The notes: generated by a model from the sequence alone, not told the origin. A DNA stretch of 64,000 nt from Psychrobacillus sp. FSL K6-2836 (GCF_038003085.1 NZ_JBBOOM010000001.1:3782001-3846000); one strand, 5' to 3'. Positions 7,766-17,015 are shown, numbered from the stretch's first letter. Program-made: numbers and translations.

Positions 7766-9129
7766 AGAGGTTTTTCCAATCATTATTAGCAAAGTATATG
7801 TTCCTTATTCTATTAGCACTTTCAATTGTTCAAATTTCCTACTTAATTATCGCTTTATTTTTATTTGGCATTTCCAAAAATGTAGAGGATCAAATCCAAA
7901 CTCGAGATACGCTAGAGGAAAGTGAAGTAGAGGGGAAATGGCATCAAGAAGCAAACGCTATGCAAAAGGTTACAACTGATTCCATTCAACAGCATTTTGA
8001 CAATTGGAAACAGCAGCATCCAAAAGCATCGATGTTTTGGGTGGACGATCAAGGGAAGCTAGCTAATCAAGAAGACGTAATGGTACAACTGCCTGCGGAG
8101 TGGTCATCCTCATATACAGCAAAATTCATAAAAGAGCGTTACGGAGGAGACCCATTTACGGTTATTGCGTTTGTCGGGCAAGATGAAAGGAACGGTTTCG
8201 TTGTACTGGAGATGCCGAGGTCCGAGTTTGATCCGCCGCTAGCACATATTTATGATCGGTATGGACTCATTTTCGTTTTTGGTGTCATTTTTATTATTTT
8301 CCTATTTATATTCGTCTCCTTTTTATTCTTTCGTAGTATGAGAAAGCGTTTATTACACTTACAGGAGGCCATGGAAATACGGGATGTAGACGGGCTACCC
8401 ATCGAGATTGCGGTGAAAAAGAAGGACGAAATTGGACAGCTTGAAAAAACGTTCAATCAAATGGTATGTGAGCTGAGGGAAAGTAAACAGCGAGAACGAG
8501 AGGAGGAACAACTACGCCGAGAGCTGATTGCCAATCTTTCTCATGATTTGCGTACACCTTTAACAAAAGTGAGGGCACAAACCTATTCGATTGCTAAAGA
8601 GAATTTATCAGAAGAGGGTCAAAAAGCGATTAAGTCGTTGGAGGCTTCTGTTGTAAATATTGATAGGCTAATGGAAAACTTGATGTCGTATACATTACTC
8701 ATGGCTAGTAAATATAAGTTTGAATCAAAGGAAATTGACGTTATTCGTTACGTACGAGAATGTTTAGCTTTATGGTACCCTGTCTTCGAAAAGGAAGGAT
8801 TTGAAGTGGAAGTCCATTTGGTTCCATTTGAGCAAAACAAATGGAAGGTTGACCCGATTTGGTTAGGAAGCATAGTAGATAACTTATTACAAAACGTGCT
8901 TCGCCACGCAAAAAACGGCGGATATATTTGTGTCAAAACAGAATCTACCAATCTATATGATGCCATCGTCATTTTAGACAGAGGAAATGGGATGAAAAAC
9001 GAATCCAACGAAGCAGGAGCAGGTATCGGCTTATCCATTGTTGATATGATGGTCAAGGGCATGAAACTGGATTGGGATATTGAATCCGGTGAAAAGGGAA
9101 CAACTATCAAAATAAAGAAAAACAAGTGA
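7762..9129 (+). CDS. Sensor histidine kinase
   Basis: A 455-residue membrane kinase. Membrane spans at about 12-36 and 166-190 flank an extracytoplasmic sensor of about 130 residues. A HAMP domain (about 190-243) follows, then the HisKA box with His261 in NLSHDLRTPLTKV, then an HATPase domain ending with GAGIGLSIVDMM. It phosphorylates the regulator encoded by the overlapping upstream gene. The large external loop separates it from the short-loop BceS type, so it may sense its ligand directly. Confidence 0.92.
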   Translation: MKRFFQSLLAKYMFLILLALSIVQISYLIIALFLFGISKNVEDQIQTRDTLEESEVEGKWHQEANAMQKVTTDSIQQHFDNWKQQHPKASMFWVDDQGKLANQEDVMVQLPAEWSSSYTAKFIKERYGGDPFTVIAFVGQDERNGFVVLEMPRSEFDPPLAHIYDRYGLIFVFGVIFIIFLFIFVSFLFFRSMRKRLLHLQEAMEIRDVDGLPIEIAVKKKDEIGQLEKTFNQMVCELRESKQREREEEQLRRELIANLSHDLRTPLTKVRAQTYSIAKENLSEEGQKAIKSLEASVVNIDRLMENLMSYTLLMASKYKFESKEIDVIRYVRECLALWYPVFEKEGFEVEVHLVPFEQNKWKVDPIWLGSIVDNLLQNVLRHAKNGGYICVKTESTNLYDAIVILDRGNGMKNESNEAGAGIGLSIVDMMVKGMKLDWDIESGEKGTTIKIKKNK

Positions 9130-9130
9130 T

Positions 9131-9171
9131 GGTGTATTTGAAGGGACATCCTTTCGAGTATACCTTTTTTT
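9131..9171 (+). terminator. Intrinsic terminator between kinase and ABC genes
   Basis: A 14-bp stem with several G-U pairs (GGTGTATTTGAAGG at 9131-9144 with the strand ending at 9164) and a 5-base loop, followed by TTTTTTT. It implies that the exporter genes downstream have their own promoter. Confidence 0.75.
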
Positions 9172-9243
9172 AAACAAAATTTAAACTTACGCCTTACCAA
9201 GTTTTAACATTCTATGTCTAACATAGATAATGAGGTGAGGGAA

Positions 9244-10155
9244 ATGGAATATGTAGTACAGACAACCAATCTATCCAAACGTTTTGGGAAGGAAAGTGCC
9301 GTGATAGGGCTGGATATGAAAATACGTAAAGGAGAAATATACGGATTTTTAGGACCTAATGGAGCGGGGAAGACAACGACCATTCGTATGCTTTTAGGCC
9401 TGATGAAAGCTTCGTCTGGAACGATTCAAATCTTTGAAAAGGATTTAAATAAAGAAAAAATAAATATTTTAAAAAGAGTGGGTTCCCTAGTAGAGAACCC
9501 GTCCTATTATCCGCATTTAACTGCGTATGAAAATTTAGAGGCATTAAGAAAAATACTAGGCGTTCCTAAAACGAGAATCCATGAGGTATTAGAAATAGTT
9601 CGATTGTCTGAGGTTGCAAATAAAAAGGTAAAAGGATTTTCCCTAGGAATGAAGCAGCGATTAGGGATTGCCGCTTCCCTATTAAACAGTCCAGAGTTAC
9701 TAATCCTAGATGAACCAACCAACGGACTAGATCCATCGGGCATTATAGAGATTCGTAATCTAATCAAACAGCTGCCTGCGGAAACTGGAATGACCATCTT
9801 AATCTCCAGTCATTTATTATCAGAGATTGACCAAATGGCGACGACAGTTGGAATCGTTACGAAAGGGAAAATGATTTACCAGGATTCCATCGAAAATTTG
9901 CGCATGTATGCCCAGCAAAAGGTTCTATTAAAGGTTAGTGACAGCGAGCAAGCGTGGCGTTCGCTATTAGGTAACGGTATAAAAGCAGATTGGCAGGACG
10001 GGATTATTTTATTGTCTGAGCATTCCGATGAAAAAGTTTCGAAGGCGATTCATACCCTTGTACATGAAGGCTACTCCATTTACCGTGTAGAAGAGGAAAA
10101 AAGATCATTGGAAGATACCTTCCTTCAAATGACCACAAGGGAGAAGGTCATATGA
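9244..10155 (+). CDS. ABC transporter ATP-binding protein, drug/lantibiotic-protection type
   Basis: A 303-residue ATPase. Walker A is GPNGAGKTTT (about 37-46), the signature is FSLGMKQRLG, and Walker B is LLILDEPTNGLDPSG, with a C-terminal extension of about 80 residues as in BcrA/SpaF-like exporters. It powers the two permeases encoded next. A start 30 bases upstream is in frame but lacks a site; GAGGTGAG at 9230-9237 fits the ATG used here. Its stop overlaps the first permease start by four bases. Confidence 0.92.
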   Translation: MEYVVQTTNLSKRFGKESAVIGLDMKIRKGEIYGFLGPNGAGKTTTIRMLLGLMKASSGTIQIFEKDLNKEKINILKRVGSLVENPSYYPHLTAYENLEALRKILGVPKTRIHEVLEIVRLSEVANKKVKGFSLGMKQRLGIAASLLNSPELLILDEPTNGLDPSGIIEIRNLIKQLPAETGMTILISSHLLSEIDQMATTVGIVTKGKMIYQDSIENLRMYAQQKVLLKVSDSEQAWRSLLGNGIKADWQDGIILLSEHSDEKVSKAIHTLVHEGYSIYRVEEEKRSLEDTFLQMTTREKVI

Positions 10156-10862
10156 TTGGAAAACTATTACGGGCAGATTTTTTGAAGATTAAACGAAAAG
10201 GACTATGGTTTCTAGCGTTTTTAGGTCCCTTCGGAGTTATTGCCCTGCAGATGGTCAACTACGGAGTTCGAAAGGATTATTTACTAAAACAGAGTGACGA
10301 TGATTGGGGATACTTTTTAGCAAATGTACATTCCTTTACCCCACTAGCACTGGTTTTAGGAATCGCGATTTTAACTTCATTTATGGCAAGTATAGAAAAT
10401 GAAACGAATGCATGGAAGCAGCTAATTTCATTGCCTGTCTCCAAGATGAATGTGTATTTATCGAAATTCACGGTACTTGGTAGCTTGTTATTTGTATCTT
10501 CGCTTCTGTTAGCAGTATTTTCTTTAGGATATGGCATTCTATTAAACTTAGGAGATCAAATACCTTACTTGGAGCTGTTAAAGTATAGCTTCTATCCATA
10601 CTTAGCTGCCTTGCCTGTACTTGCATTACAGCTCTGGATTGCCTCTGTGAGCCAAAACCAGGGAATTCCGATTACGACAGGGGTATTAGGTGTCATATTT
10701 GCGTACTCTGCTTTTATATTACCTGATTGGATGATCTGGAAGTGGCCTTCTTTGATGAACGAGTGGGATGAGCCATTAATCAATGTCATGCTTGGAATCG
10801 GAGTAGGTATACTATTGTATATTGTTGGAATGCTTGACTTTACGAGAAGGGATGTGAAATAA
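10152..10862 (+). CDS. ABC transporter permease, first subunit
   Basis: A 236-residue integral membrane protein with about six hydrophobic segments, starting MIGKLLRADFLKIKRKGLWF. The paired 236- and 243-residue permeases with one ATPase match the LanE/LanG arrangement of lantibiotic self-protection exporters. Both share the phrase ENETNAWKQLISLPVSK / YEHQAGGWKQLLALPVTR, so they are diverged duplicates. The gene overlaps the ATPase gene and is joined to the next permease with no gap. Confidence 0.88.
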   Translation: MIGKLLRADFLKIKRKGLWFLAFLGPFGVIALQMVNYGVRKDYLLKQSDDDWGYFLANVHSFTPLALVLGIAILTSFMASIENETNAWKQLISLPVSKMNVYLSKFTVLGSLLFVSSLLLAVFSLGYGILLNLGDQIPYLELLKYSFYPYLAALPVLALQLWIASVSQNQGIPITTGVLGVIFAYSAFILPDWMIWKWPSLMNEWDEPLINVMLGIGVGILLYIVGMLDFTRRDVK

Positions 10863-11594
10863 ATGGTCTCCATTTTACAATCGGAATGGTTTAAGTTTAG
10901 ACATTCAAAGATTCTGTTCATCATCTTGACTGTACCGCTTATAGGTATATTCCTTGGATTAACAAGTAGATTTTCTAATGAGGATTTTGAAATCAATGAG
11001 TGGTATTTGTCCTTGCTATCTATGAATTTAAGCTATGCCTTACTGTTTTTACCTCTGATAACAGGAGTTTTAGCAAGTGCTATTTGTAGATACGAACATC
11101 AGGCAGGTGGGTGGAAACAGCTACTGGCATTACCTGTGACAAGAGGAAGGGTATTCATCGCGAAGTATGTATTGTTAATGGTGCTAGTACTAGTTATACA
11201 AGTATTATTTTTTGTCGCTGTTTACATAGTCGGAATGATAAAGGGGTTCACTGATCCTTTCCCAATGGAGATTGTTTGGAAAAGCTTAGTTGGAGGATGG
11301 GTAGCGACTTTGCCATTAGTTGCACTACAGTTATGGATGTCCATACTGTTCAAGAGCTTTGCAGCGCCATTTGCCATTAATGTGATTCTTACATTGCCTA
11401 CTATACTTGTAGTAAACTCCGAGCGTTTTGGTACTTTCTATCCGTGGGCACAGCCATTTTTAATGATGTATATCGGGGGAGACACGGGCGATACCTTTTT
11501 CGTTCCTTGGGTACAATTATTAACCGTTGTAGGCGGAAGTTTTATCTTATTTTTTGTCGGAGGGTATTTATATTTTCAAAGGAAAGCAGTTTAA
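10863..11594 (+). CDS. ABC transporter permease, second subunit
   Basis: A 243-residue integral membrane protein with about six hydrophobic segments, related to the preceding permease (shared WKQLLALPVTRGRVFIAKYV region). It begins directly after the stop of the first permease, whose 3' end supplies little of a ribosome binding site, so translation is probably coupled. The two proteins should form the membrane channel of the exporter. Confidence 0.88.
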   Translation: MVSILQSEWFKFRHSKILFIILTVPLIGIFLGLTSRFSNEDFEINEWYLSLLSMNLSYALLFLPLITGVLASAICRYEHQAGGWKQLLALPVTRGRVFIAKYVLLMVLVLVIQVLFFVAVYIVGMIKGFTDPFPMEIVWKSLVGGWVATLPLVALQLWMSILFKSFAAPFAINVILTLPTILVVNSERFGTFYPWAQPFLMMYIGGDTGDTFFVPWVQLLTVVGGSFILFFVGGYLYFQRKAV

Positions 11595-11607
11595 GGGGAT
11601 GATAATA

Positions 11608-12867
11608 ATGTTGAATAAGAGCTATATAGTATGTGCTGCTATCTTGCTTTCTGTTTTTTTGGCAGGATGCAGCAGTGGCAAAGTGATTGATGATGCGGAA
11701 TCATATAGTTCAACAGTGGATGCTATGGATATCCCGGATCATGTTAAGCTGATCGGCTTAGGAGAGGCAACACATGGGAATGTGGAATTTCAAGAGCTGA
11801 AAAAAGATGTATTTAAAACGTTAATCAAACATGAAAACGTCCGTGTATTTGTCTTAGAAGGTGACTTTGGAGGCGGGCAGCAAATAAACGAATTCATTTT
11901 ATATGGAAATGGTACAGCCGAAGAGGCAGTAAATACGCTAGACTATGGTATTTATCAAACAGAGCAAATGGTCGATCTTGTACAATGGCTGCATGATTAT
12001 AACGCGACAGTTAGCGAGGACGAGAAGGTTTACTTTTATGGAAATGACATGCAGCGCTATAACTACAGTAAAGAAGGAGTGCTTAAATACTACAAAACAG
12101 TAAACCAAGATGCATTTAAAAATTATGAATTAAAACTTGAACATGTCTCGAATGAGAAAATGCGTGAGTTAACTACGGAACAGTTAAACGAGGCCAAGCA
12201 AACAATAGATGAGATAATTCTAGATTTACAATCGAATGAAGCAGCTTATGTGGGAAAATCAACAAAGGAAATGTACACATTTGCCCTGCAATACGCGCAA
12301 ATCTTGAAGCAGCGTACGCAATTGTTCTTAAATGATAAAGATTATATGCAGCTGCGAGATGAGTATTTGACGGACAATTTGCAATGGATTATGCAATTTG
12401 AAGCAGCCAGAGGTAACGAGAAAGTATTTTTTAACGGTCATAATGGACATATAGAAAAAACGTCTGCGTCGTTAGCTGGCTACAAATCGATGGGCAATTA
12501 TTTAGATGAGCTATACGGAGAAGAGTATTTTGCAATTGGTACGGACTTTATCGAGAGCAATTTTCAATCAAAAAATGGCAGCTCCGGGGATCGTAAAAAT
12601 TATAAAGTGAAGAATCACAACGAGTTAGTGGACGCTTTCAAAGAGGTGGAATCAAATATTTTTTACGTGGATTTTGAAAAGGCGAGTGAGTCCGGTGAGT
12701 TAGAAGAAATAGTTTCGAAGGAGCAAAAGATGGCAAATATCGGGGATGACTTTCGCATGTGGTACAAATTTTTAAAGATGTTTTACACGATTGAAATGAC
12801 GCCGAATGAAGCATATGACGGTATCATTATTGTAAAGGAAGCTACACCGACAAGTGTGAAAGAATAG
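11608..12867 (+). CDS. Erythromycin-esterase-family lipoprotein
   Basis: A 419-residue protein with a lipoprotein signal (lipobox LAGC, Cys21) followed by an Ere-like domain (PF05139 type). The motifs GLGEATHGNVEFQELK, EGDFGGGQQINEF, YGNDMQRY and FFNGHNGHI correspond to the conserved His and Glu blocks. Known Ere enzymes hydrolyse the macrolide lactone, but many members have no known substrate. Being outside the membrane is unusual for a resistance esterase. The start is set by AAGGGG at 11593-11598. It ends the exporter operon and is followed by a terminator. Confidence 0.82.
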   Translation: MLNKSYIVCAAILLSVFLAGCSSGKVIDDAESYSSTVDAMDIPDHVKLIGLGEATHGNVEFQELKKDVFKTLIKHENVRVFVLEGDFGGGQQINEFILYGNGTAEEAVNTLDYGIYQTEQMVDLVQWLHDYNATVSEDEKVYFYGNDMQRYNYSKEGVLKYYKTVNQDAFKNYELKLEHVSNEKMRELTTEQLNEAKQTIDEIILDLQSNEAAYVGKSTKEMYTFALQYAQILKQRTQLFLNDKDYMQLRDEYLTDNLQWIMQFEAARGNEKVFFNGHNGHIEKTSASLAGYKSMGNYLDELYGEEYFAIGTDFIESNFQSKNGSSGDRKNYKVKNHNELVDAFKEVESNIFYVDFEKASESGELEEIVSKEQKMANIGDDFRMWYKFLKMFYTIEMTPNEAYDGIIIVKEATPTSVKE

Positions 12868-12877
12868 AAATAATAAG

Positions 12878-12920
12878 AATCCATTTTGGTGAATCTATTT
12901 TACAAAATGGATTTTATTTT
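12878..12920 (+). terminator. Intrinsic terminator of the exporter/esterase operon
   Basis: An 11-bp perfect stem (AATCCATTTTG at 12878-12888 with CAAAATGGATT at 12903-12913), then a T-rich tail. Confidence 0.85.
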
Positions 12921-12969
12921 AAAAAGAGATGTTTTTTCGGAGTGTAAAGTACAACGGGTTTTAAAAGAT

Positions 12970-13697
12970 AAGAAAGTATAAAAAAATGTGGCATGAACAC
13001 TGGGTTCATGATACTTTAAGGAATGAATAATGCTAGTGATTTCCGTTACAGGTGGACGCGTTCTAGCTGAGCGAGGCCGAGCCTCCCCGGACCAGTACAA
13101 TGCTGGTTACGAATCGTCGACACATGCTGTAGATTTCTTGACCTTCATTCCTAATAACCACTACCTGCGGGGTCTCGACTTTCTCGCTTATCCCGCTGGA
13201 GTCGCCACCTGTAACGAAAATCAATCAGTGAGTAGTACTCCACTAGGATATTTGGTCTAGCTTATCGCTTAGATGATAAGATTGGTCAAATTTTAGAGAG
13301 TAATTAAATTATTTGTAATCGCTTTTGAATTAGAAATGCGATTATCCAATGGTCGAGGAAGAAAGCAAATTTTCTTTTATCCTAGTGGAAATAAAGAGAA
13401 GTAGTAAGTGTTTGCCCCATAAAGAAGCGAAATAGCGAACGAAATTGCATCTTCGAGAGCTTCCTCTATCCTCTATGTATAGGAAATTAGCTTTTCTCTA
13501 GTTATCCAGAAACGCACTAACTTGTTTCTAAGAGTTGCAGGAGGGCGACGGACAGGCAAACGCCATAAGATTATCGAAAAAAAGGGATATTGGTTGTGAC
13601 GTCAGTCACAACCAATATCCCTAAAAATTCCCTCGGTAATCATATAGTAAAATGTCTGTCCAAAGCATTTCGGAAACGATAGAAACAGGTTTTGACC
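12970..13697. repeat. Composite intergenic repeat, copy 2 (modules A, B, C complete)
   Basis: This is the fullest copy of the composite. Module A (about 12970-13290) has the left arm AAAGTATAAAAAAATGTGGC, then GTTACAGGTGGACGCG, a variable centre with a hairpin (ACCAG/CTGGT), and the right arm CCCGCTGGAGTCGCCACC. Module B (about 13330-13490) contains AACGAAATTGCATCTTCGAG. Module C (about 13505-13697) carries AAGAGTTGCAGGAGGGCGAC. It fills the gap between the esterase and argF except for the argF promoter region. No gene is seen. Confidence 0.88.
13519..13691. repeat. Module C nested fold-back, copy 2
   Basis: The nested arms are AACTTGTTTC (13519-13528) with GAAACAGGTT (13682-13691), GGACAG (13550-13555) with CTGTCC (13656-13661), and GATTATCGA (13569-13577) with TCGGTAATC (13633-13641, one G-U). 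The apex is a perfect 17-bp hairpin of GGGATATTGG plus TTGTGAC (13584-13600) with its complement (13605-13621). Compared with copy 1 the apical stem base is GGGATA instead of GATGCTA, with the partner strand changed to match. On the minus strand the apex is followed by a T-run. Confidence 0.8.
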
Positions 13698-13832
13698 TTA
13701 AAGGACCGGGCATCTTTTTGCGCGGTTTTTCTTATTTTAATTTATTGTTAGTAGAGAAAAAATCTTATCAAGTATTACTTATGACTTAAAATAATAATGT
13801 GTTTTATGTTTATTTAGTGTATATAAATCCAC

Positions 13833-13861
13833 TTGACTTTATAATTATTCAAACATATAAT
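13833..13861 (+). promoter_or_regulatory. Sigma-A promoter of argF
   Basis: TTGACT at 13833-13838, a 17-base spacer and a perfect TATAAT at 13856-13861, 39 bases before the argF start. The spacer contains ATTATTCAAA, which resembles half an arginine-repressor box, but no full operator is evident. Confidence 0.85.
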
Positions 13862-13900
13862 TGATATTACATAAATATACGGAAAAAGGAGTTTTTATAA

Positions 13901-14866
13901 ATGAAGTTACTTGAATGGGTGAATTTAAAAGTAGTGGATAGTTTAAAGGGGAAAGACTTATTGACACTTTTAGATTACTCAAAGGAGGAGGTAAGCGACT
14001 TAATACAGTTGGCTGTTGATTTGAAGACGCTAACGAAAGCTGGAAAATGTCCTCCTTTACTTGAAGGGAAAACGTTAGGGATGATTTTTGAAAAACATTC
14101 AACACGTACAAGAATTTCCTTTGAAGTAGGTATGAAGCAATTAGGTGGTAATGGCATGTTCATGAATGCGCGTGATTTACAAATCGGTCGCGGTGAATCT
14201 GTCTACGACACTGGGCATGTATTATCTGGTTATTTAGATGGAATCATGATCCGTGCAAATTCACATGAAATGGTTAAAGAGCTTGCCGAGCATGCTAGTA
14301 TTCCTGTGATTAATGGATTAACAGATATTTATCATCCATGCCAAGCACTTGCAGACATTTTAACGATTCATGAAGTGAAGGGATATACGTCTGGACTGAA
14401 GCTAGCATATATAGGTGATGGAAATAATGTTGCGCATTCACTAGTTATAGCAGCTGCCTATATGGGGATGCATATTTCCGTAGCAACTCCAGTTGGCTAT
14501 GAAGCTAATACACAAATAATAGAAAAAGCTAAATCAATTGCACTAGCAAATGGTGGCTCTCTGTTCGTTTCTAATGATCCTGTTGAAGCTGCTGTAAATG
14601 CAGACGTTGTGTATACAGATGTATGGACGTCAATGGGTCAAGAAGAGGAAACAGCTAAACGACTTGCTGATTTTAAAGATTTCCAAATTAATGAGGAGCT
14701 AGTTGCAAATGCAAAAGATGATTATATGTTTTTACATTGCTTACCAGCCCATCGTGAAGAAGAGGTTGCAAGCACTGTAATTGATGGTACGAACTCGTAC
14801 ATTTTCCAACAAGCAGAAAATCGCTTGCATGCACAAAAAGCGGTGCTTGCATCAGTCATGGCTTAA
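13901..14866 (+). CDS. argF: Ornithine carbamoyltransferase
   Basis: A 321-residue enzyme making citrulline from ornithine and carbamoyl phosphate. The carbamoyl-phosphate loop is STRTR in KHSTRTRISFE, the second motif is HPCQALAD, and the ornithine loop with the catalytic Cys is HCLPAHR. An N-terminal extension of about 12 residues precedes the usual start LKGKDLLTLLDY, but the GGAG site fits the ATG used. It stands alone, without other arg or arc genes, so whether it serves synthesis or breakdown of arginine cannot be told from context. Confidence 0.96.
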   Translation: MKLLEWVNLKVVDSLKGKDLLTLLDYSKEEVSDLIQLAVDLKTLTKAGKCPPLLEGKTLGMIFEKHSTRTRISFEVGMKQLGGNGMFMNARDLQIGRGESVYDTGHVLSGYLDGIMIRANSHEMVKELAEHASIPVINGLTDIYHPCQALADILTIHEVKGYTSGLKLAYIGDGNNVAHSLVIAAAYMGMHISVATPVGYEANTQIIEKAKSIALANGGSLFVSNDPVEAAVNADVVYTDVWTSMGQEEETAKRLADFKDFQINEELVANAKDDYMFLHCLPAHREEEVASTVIDGTNSYIFQQAENRLHAQKAVLASVMA

Positions 14867-15012
14867 ATTAAGTATCAACAAATGGGGAAGACAGGGTTTG
14901 TCTCTTTGTTTGGAATTATATATACAATGTGATGTCGTTTATCAAGATGGATAACTTCATCACTACATAGGAAGAGTGATTCGGGAGACGCTGAATCACT
15001 CTTTATTACATG

Positions 15013-15062
15013 AAAAGACTGTCCACAAGTCGATTAATTCGACGAGTAAGACAGCCTTTTTT
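15013..15062 (-). terminator. Intrinsic terminator of the GlcD-like gene (usable on both strands)
   Basis: AAAAGACTGTC pairs with GACAGCCTTTT across an inner TCGATTAATTCGA hairpin. On the minus strand the stem is followed by a T-run, 60 bases after the oxidase stop. A separate small stem (AAGAGTGATTC / GAATCACTCTT, 14972-15003) just upstream may end argF on the plus strand. Confidence 0.65.
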
Positions 15063-15121
15063 AGATTAGTGCTATATGCCAATATGTGCTTTAACTTACT
15101 AGTAGAAACCAATAATTTCTT

Positions 15122-16516
15122 TTACTCGCCTGAATCTCCAATATTAACATTCTTACGTGGGTTTAATATATTGTTTGGGTCAAGAGCAATTTTAATCTTT
15201 TCCATCACCTGTAATGCTGTTCCATGCTCTAAAGCTTGGTATTTTTGTTTACCAATACCAACACCATGCTCTCCTGTACATGTTCCGTTACGCTCTAAAG
15301 CATAATGAACTATTTTTTCATTATATTTATCTGCCTTGGCAACTTCCTCTGCATCATTCATATCAATCATTATGATTGAATGGAAATTACCATCTCCCAC
15401 ATGCCCTGTAATACCGCCAGTAAGCCCATTGGAATGTAATTCTTTTCGCGCAAATATCACTGCTTCGGCAAGTTCTGAGATAGGAACGCAAACATCCGTA
15501 ATCATCATTTTTTTTCCAACATTCCCGTGAATATAGGCATATGCTAGGTTATGTCTTGCGTCCCATAGCTTAGTACGAGCTGTATTATCTGTTTCAAATT
15601 GGATTTCTTCGCAGCCATGATCTTCCATTATTTCTTTGGTAAACTCGACATCTTGTTTTAACCCTGCTTCATTGCCGTCAAATTCCAAAAATAGTGTGGG
15701 CCTTTCAGCGTAATTCATATCATTATAATGATTTACTTGACGGATAGATTCCTCATCGACTAATTCTACTCTTGCGATTGGAATTCCTGCCTGTAAAATG
15801 GAGGTAACTGCTTCTACAGCATTTTGAACGGTAGGGAAGACGGCTCTTGCTGCAGTTGTAAATTCAGGAATGCCGTATACTCTTAGTGTTAGTTCTGTAA
15901 AACAACCAAGCGTCCCCTCTGAACCTACGAATAGTCCATTCAAATGTAACCCTGATGCTGATTTTGCTGCTAAGCTTCCTGTGTGCATAACAGTTCCATC
16001 TGCAAGCACAACCTCCAAATCACGAACCTGATCACGCATTACACCATATTTGACTGTGGTTGTTCCACTTGCATTAGTAGCAGCCATTCCACCTAGTGTT
16101 GCATCTGCTCCGGGATCTACGGAGAAGAATAATCCATATTTTTTTAGCTCTTTGTTTAATTGTGTTCGTGTTACACCAGGCTGCACCTTTACAAGCAGGT
16201 CACTTTCACGGACCTCCAAAATTTTATCCATCAATGAAAAATCGATTGTAATTCCATTATCATAGGGGATTATATGACCCTCTAAGCTGGAGCCACGACC
16301 AAAAGGGACAACTGGGATTTGGTAATTGTTAGCTAACTTCATAATTTGACTAACTTCATCCGTATTTTTTGGAAAAACAACTATGTCCGGAAGACTTGCC
16401 TCATGATACGACTCGTCTTTGCTATGTAATTCTCTCACAGTTAGATTGACCGAAACTTGTTCATCTGTTAATAGCTTCTTTAATTCTAGTACAATATTAT
16501 CAATGGATATACTCAT
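15122..16516 (-). CDS. FAD-linked 2-hydroxyacid oxidase, GlcD/D-lactate dehydrogenase type
   Basis: A 464-residue flavoprotein with an FAD_binding_4 domain (about 30-220; PVVPFGRGSSLEGH and GGMAATNASGTTTVKYG) and a C-terminal oxidase domain ending with GHVGDGNFHSIIMID and the flavin-proximal CTGEHGVGIGKQKY. It oxidises glycolate, D-lactate or similar acids. B. subtilis YsfC lies at the same place before sspI. The partner subunits GlcE and GlcF are not beside it here, and no iron-sulfur gene follows, so its electron acceptor is unknown. An AGAGGCG site precedes the ATG. Confidence 0.9.
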   Translation of the reverse strand: MSISIDNIVLELKKLLTDEQVSVNLTVRELHSKDESYHEASLPDIVVFPKNTDEVSQIMKLANNYQIPVVPFGRGSSLEGHIIPYDNGITIDFSLMDKILEVRESDLLVKVQPGVTRTQLNKELKKYGLFFSVDPGADATLGGMAATNASGTTTVKYGVMRDQVRDLEVVLADGTVMHTGSLAAKSASGLHLNGLFVGSEGTLGCFTELTLRVYGIPEFTTAARAVFPTVQNAVEAVTSILQAGIPIARVELVDEESIRQVNHYNDMNYAERPTLFLEFDGNEAGLKQDVEFTKEIMEDHGCEEIQFETDNTARTKLWDARHNLAYAYIHGNVGKKMMITDVCVPISELAEAVIFARKELHSNGLTGGITGHVGDGNFHSIIMIDMNDAEEVAKADKYNEKIVHYALERNGTCTGEHGVGIGKQKYQALEHGTALQVMEKIKIALDPNNILNPRKNVNIGDSGE

Positions 16517-16674
16517 ATTATTCGCCTCTTTAATATTATGAAATGTATATCGGAATTTTAAAATAATTCCAATAACACAATTATAAGCAGTTATTTTAAA
16601 AAGGTAAACGTATATTATGTATTTAATGGATATAATAATATAATGAATGTCTCCAAAATGTATTATTAAAAATT

Positions 16675-16712
16675 GAAAAATCCCGCGAAGAGTTCAATTT
16701 CTTCACGGGATT
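16675..16712 (-). terminator. Intrinsic terminator of sspI
   Basis: On the minus strand a 13-bp stem with one G-U pair (AATCCCGTGAAGA with TCTTCGCGGGATT) is followed by TTTTTC, directly after the sspI stop. Confidence 0.88.
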
Positions 16713-16715
16713 GTA

Positions 16716-16925
16716 TCATTTAGCGAACGCAGTTGCCAATTCGTTTAATACAGATTGCTTGTTCGATTCGTCTGTCATGTTCCACCATTTTTCGAAAAAC
16801 ACACCTAGCCCAGGTAGTAAATGTTCTTCGCCTCTTTGAATAGCGTCTTCTACTACACCTCGAATGTCTGTTGCCGTATGACCTTTCATATTAGCGGTAA
16901 TAGCTTCTCTAATTTGAAAATCCAT
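16716..16925 (-). CDS. sspI: Small acid-soluble spore protein I
   Basis: A 69-residue protein (MDFQIREAITANMKGHTATD, then AIQRGEEHLLPGLGVFFE) matching SspI, a minor spore-core protein of about 70 residues made in the forespore. The GEExxLPGLGVxFE block is diagnostic. Earlier in-frame GTG and ATG codons lie too close to the GAGGAG site, so the third candidate is used. It stands next to ysgA as in B. subtilis. A SigG promoter is expected but I cannot assign it with confidence. Confidence 0.93.
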   Translation of the reverse strand: MDFQIREAITANMKGHTATDIRGVVEDAIQRGEEHLLPGLGVFFEKWWNMTDESNKQSVLNELATAFAK

Positions 16926-17015
16926 TTTCATCACTCCTCGTAATTATCTTCCCCAAACTCTCGCCAGCTATACATGATTTTGTTACACTTATATAAAAAA
17001 GGCGGTCACATATAT

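Noticed and set aside
9172-9243. Response-regulator binding repeats before the ABC ATPase gene
   Set aside because: TTAAAC, TTTTAACA and CTAACAT steps are visible, but no convincing direct repeat or clear promoter could be fixed by eye.
13390-13460. Possible sequence-specific recombination or attachment site in module B
   Set aside because: The conserved ATTGCATCTTCGAG stretch recurs in every module B and there is no integrase gene in the window, so the repeat explains it.
14976-15305. 109-codon plus-strand frame after argF
   Set aside because: It covers terminators and the 3' end of the GlcD-like gene on the other strand, with no ribosome binding site.
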